64,000 bases of DNA from Hymenoscyphus infarciens. Taxonomy: Eukaryota > Ascomycota > Leotiomycetes > Helotiales > Helotiaceae. The translations under genes and the position numbers were made by a program. The first letter of the stretch is position 1. Every line of letters starts with the position of its first letter. The stretch spans positions 84,585 through 148,584 of the forward strand of contig LLCB01000130.1 in assembly GCA_001414345.1 (NCBI GenBank), in the 5' to 3' direction. This document shows, in pieces, positions 61,054 through 64,000 of this stretch. Under the pieces are notes generated by a model that searched no databases, had not been told where the DNA came from, and saw only the letters and a program-made list of their open reading frames with translations.

Positions 61054-63018
61054 CTATTCAGTTCTCGACCATTCGACATAACGCTCAGTATTAGTATTAT
61101 CAGAGCCAAGCTCCAAACCAAACTCTTCCAGCGCTCCTTCCTGTTCCGGCTTCAGTTTTAGTTGCGTAGGCCATTTTTCAGTGATGGTATTGTCCTCCTT
61201 CATCACGACGCGCATATCTTTACAAACACCCTTGAAATCGGCGAACGCCATGTATCTGGTTGGCGATTAGTTTTCGTAATTGAGGGATGTGGATAGTCAC
61301 GAGTGACCTTTGGAAAAACCGGTCAACATCAAGGACCAAGTTACGCGCATCCCATATCCTCAGCAAGCTTGCATCGTACTCTGGCGAGAAACTCATCGTC
61401 TGGGGAGATAGCAGGTATTTGGTGAGAAGCTTTATGTCGGGTACTTCGTCTTTTTCGTTTCCCAATTTCACCGATTCGATGACTGCGTTGATGAACAGTG
61501 TAATGAAAGTGGCGCACGGGTTTTGTTGTAGAGGCTGTAGGAAAGTAGCCAAGAGAGAAAGTGTCCTGCGGATTCCGAGATAACTATTATCGCAGATGTT
61601 CGAGACCTATTGACCGTCAGTAAGAAGCAAATCTAGCTTCTCAAATAGACATGCCTCCGCCCTTGAATATTTGTCAGGTTTGAGGTAATGAGGTAGCTCT
61701 TTTGCATCAACAGTATGAAGTTCAAAGTTCACTCAGATATCCTTAAGTCGGCACAGAAAACTTTGAAACAGTTCCTGAAGGTAGATGGAGAGTTTCCCGT
61801 ACCAATCGTTTGGTGCCGGTGATGATATTTTGTGGATGTCCAATATTGGCCAAGCACAAGAAGGCTCAGCTTTATTATCCATGGGCCATGTTTTCGTACT
61901 GTCGAAGAATGTTCTAAGTTTCTCGAGTCAGATTATCCTTGGAAGCTTTGAGATACTCACGGATTGACTGCATCAAACTCCATACGTGGGTGCCCAAATG
62001 GCAGGAGTAGGCCATCCTCTCTAAATCGCCTTTTTGCAATCCGCATAGAGGGACAAGCATCCTTGAAGTACCATCGGTCTCGGTAATCTTCTCTTTCAGG
62101 AGCAAGTGTCACTAGTTTTCTGATCTGCGTTGCTTCTTCCGGGGATATGGCTTGTGGATCTAAGAAATTCACCAGTCGAAGCCAGTCCTGTTGCTTTGGC
62201 ACCAATCGAAGAGAGTGGTCTCGGGGGAACTTCCAGGTCTTGCCGAACATCGAATCTGTATTCTTCATAGCGATTTTTTAGTCCAAACCTCCTCGATCAA
62301 TGGTTTCACACGAAGCTGCAGCTGTAAGAGCATATTCTTGGGTAGCATTGCGGAATACCAAACATGAAGCATCGTTTCCGCCATGTTTGTACAAAGATCC
62401 TCAAGATCAGTGAGAGCGAGAAGTAACAAGATGACATTTCGTGCCACCACATGAAAATCTCTGTCGTTGAGGGTGATATCAATTTGCGGACTGAATCCAT
62501 CCGGAAGACTTGCAATAGTCATCACGAGATGTCGCATGTCTCCTGATGCTGTCCCGCATTAGTACGGATGTTTGCTTGATTGAAGAAATCTCACCAGCAA
62601 ATAGCAAGGCCAGATCTTTTTTGTAATCGCGGCCCTCATTCTGTTCTAGCTTCATAACATCTACCGCTGGCGTATTTCCCCACAAGATTTTATTCCCTCC
62701 AAAAATGTTGTGCCAGTTTGCCCCGACTGCCCAAGGTGGTACTCGACCTTCCCGATCCCATGCTGGTTTCCAGCTTTCCTTACTCATCGGACACTTGCAA
62801 ATCTTTTTGTGCTCTGGCCAATGGGCTTTTTGGAATTCTGGGCCACAATACTGGTTGCAATAATGGTCAGTATGTTGAAAACCCAAGTGTAAAAGGGGCA
62901 GGGTACAAACGACGACCAACTTGCAATTCCCGCAGGCTTTCGTGCCCTGACGATTGCAAGTATTTGTTTTGTCCCTGCAGCTAGCACAAGCAAGAGGGAT
63001 GGCGGAGCGGCTACTCAT
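61054..63018 (-). pseudogene. MYND-finger protein with DUF4470-like region, frameshift plus stop
   Basis: Exons can be followed as 63018-62911, 62850-62595, 62542-61961, 61913-61655, 61606-61320 and 61255-61054. The zinc-binding part is CASCRDKTNTC..ACGNCKLVV|YCGPEFQKAHWPEHKKIC, a MYND finger split by intron 1. Exon 3 carries GDMRHLVMTIASLPDG and DRDFHVVARNVILLLLAL, matching the DUF4470 family, and later exons continue in the family order to WSRTE and stop. Two lesions exist. One base is missing in an A6 run (plus-strand T6 at 62274-62279), and an in-frame TGA lies at 61735-61733 inside LKDI*VNFELHTV, one transition from CGA. The intron at 61607-61654 starts GC rather than GT. Otherwise the coding content is well preserved, so inactivation would be recent, or part of it an assembly error. 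Function of the family unknown. Confidence 0.75.
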
Positions 63019-64000
63019 AGCTGTGGTCGGTCACGAAGTCTAGAAGAGATGAAGGGAGATGGCAATGAAGTGAAGGAAGAGGGACCTCAGGTGGTGGTCT
63101 TTAAACCCCCCAACAATTTGGTCAACTTTAGTTTGTTCTGGGGGCCTCCCAGGGGCAACTTGCAAGAAATCTGGGGGTCTCATTGGTTCTTGTTTAGCTA
63201 AAACCTGCAGGTGGATAGCTGCATCCCTCCTTCTTCCAACTTTCCAGGGTAATTTAGTGAGACTAGTAACCTAGGAATTTTGGAATAATCAAGTTCTGAA
63301 AGTTCTTTTAAAGTCCACCGCGGGGCACGACGTATTGTATTAATAATGATGCCTTGCATGAACTAATTAAGTAGGCTTGAAAGTCCCAGTCTTGAACCTA
63401 GGTTTTCTTGTGTACATGTTCCCCCTGTGAGAGACAGCAAACGTTCCAGTAAAGTTTAGGGTTCGTATCTGCCTCCAGCTCTTATATGTTAGCTTTCTCA
63501 AGGAATTGAAGTAGCTATCTTAAAGGATTTAAAAGCTAGTAATGATTTCCACGCAATAACATCATTGCCTAAGGGGGGGGGAGTGAATATTTAGGAAAAT
63601 AGAGATATCTAGCCCATTTTTATTGATCACCATAAGCTATTGCTTCTCGTCGACTCAAATATAAAGCAAGCTCTAATTCGGAGAGTATCTCAAGAGTAAT
63701 TACTCAGTTGACTTATGTGCTCACCTAGCAATGTGATGGGCTTGATAATCAGGGTTTGCGCAGTGATGAAGGACGTTTTCCCCTTGCTTCGACCACTTGA
63801 ATACCTCAAAAAATTCTCACTTGAACTCAATTAGTCACTCTCTAGGAAACGGGGCCTCACTGTCTCTCCCAAAATTCCTAGGTCGAAGTGCTAGTCCTCG
63901 CTAAGGGGTCCCACGCTAAAAGTCTTGGCCCCTAAACCTAATTAGGCTTAAGTCCGATCTTATCGCCTATTACACGTGACTCTAAAAATTATTTCTCGTA
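63019..64000. other. Intergenic region at the window edge
   Basis: Promoter side of the MYND gene, then increasingly AT-rich sequence. It includes a poly-G run near 63575 and a partial copy of the dispersed repeat near 63270-63300. No gene recognised. Confidence 0.5.

Overview
The window looks like a piece of a filamentous ascomycete genome. The protein families fit a Leotiomycetes/Helotiales-like fungus, but the exact lineage is an inference. Protein-coding genes have many short introns (mostly 48-110 bp, GT-AG, two GC-AG). Compact gene-rich blocks of balanced base composition alternate with three very AT-rich, stop-riddled islands (about 5.27-11.28 kb, 27.46-36.41 kb and 45.5-47.9 kb). Differences between paired LTRs are almost all CpA->TpA or TpG->TpA, the footprint of repeat-induced point mutation (RIP).

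Layout. 0.7-3.75 kb: a HAD-family phosphatase-like mitochondrial protein and a two-span membrane protein. 4.97-11.45 kb: a C2H2 zinc-finger gene whose intron holds a RIP-decayed 6-kb CACTA-like transposon. 11.7-22.5 kb: a secreted Ser/Thr-rich Cys-rich protein, then a dimethylsulfone-monooxygenase (SfnG)-like luciferase-fold enzyme, an MDR reductase, a GPR1/FUN34/YaaH transporter and a DszC/SfnB-like flavin monooxygenase. The last four suggest a sulfur/organosulfur and small-acid utilisation neighbourhood. 22.5-27.3 kb: mostly non-coding, with a 500-bp MITE, a Cys-rich relic and a damaged gene of a fungal-specific family. 27.46-36.41 kb: a Copia LTR retrotransposon with a younger, apparently non-autonomous LTR element nested in it. 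36.7-44.6 kb: a Zn2Cys6 regulator with internal repeats, a short membrane-anchored protein and a nine-exon phenol 2-monooxygenase. 45.5-47.9 kb: an unassigned AT-rich relic. 50.5-63.0 kb: a Myb/SANT-like protein, CTF18 (PCNA loader subunit), a divergent Zn2Cys6/Fungal_trans regulator, and a MYND-finger gene carrying a frameshift and a stop.

Exon models were built by hand from splice consensus, reading-frame phase and family similarity; each sums to a whole number of codons where stated. Three genes each need exactly one extra base in or next to a homopolymer run to keep frame. That points either to assembly under-calling or to real pseudogenes. No rRNA gene, tRNA gene or CRISPR array was recognised.
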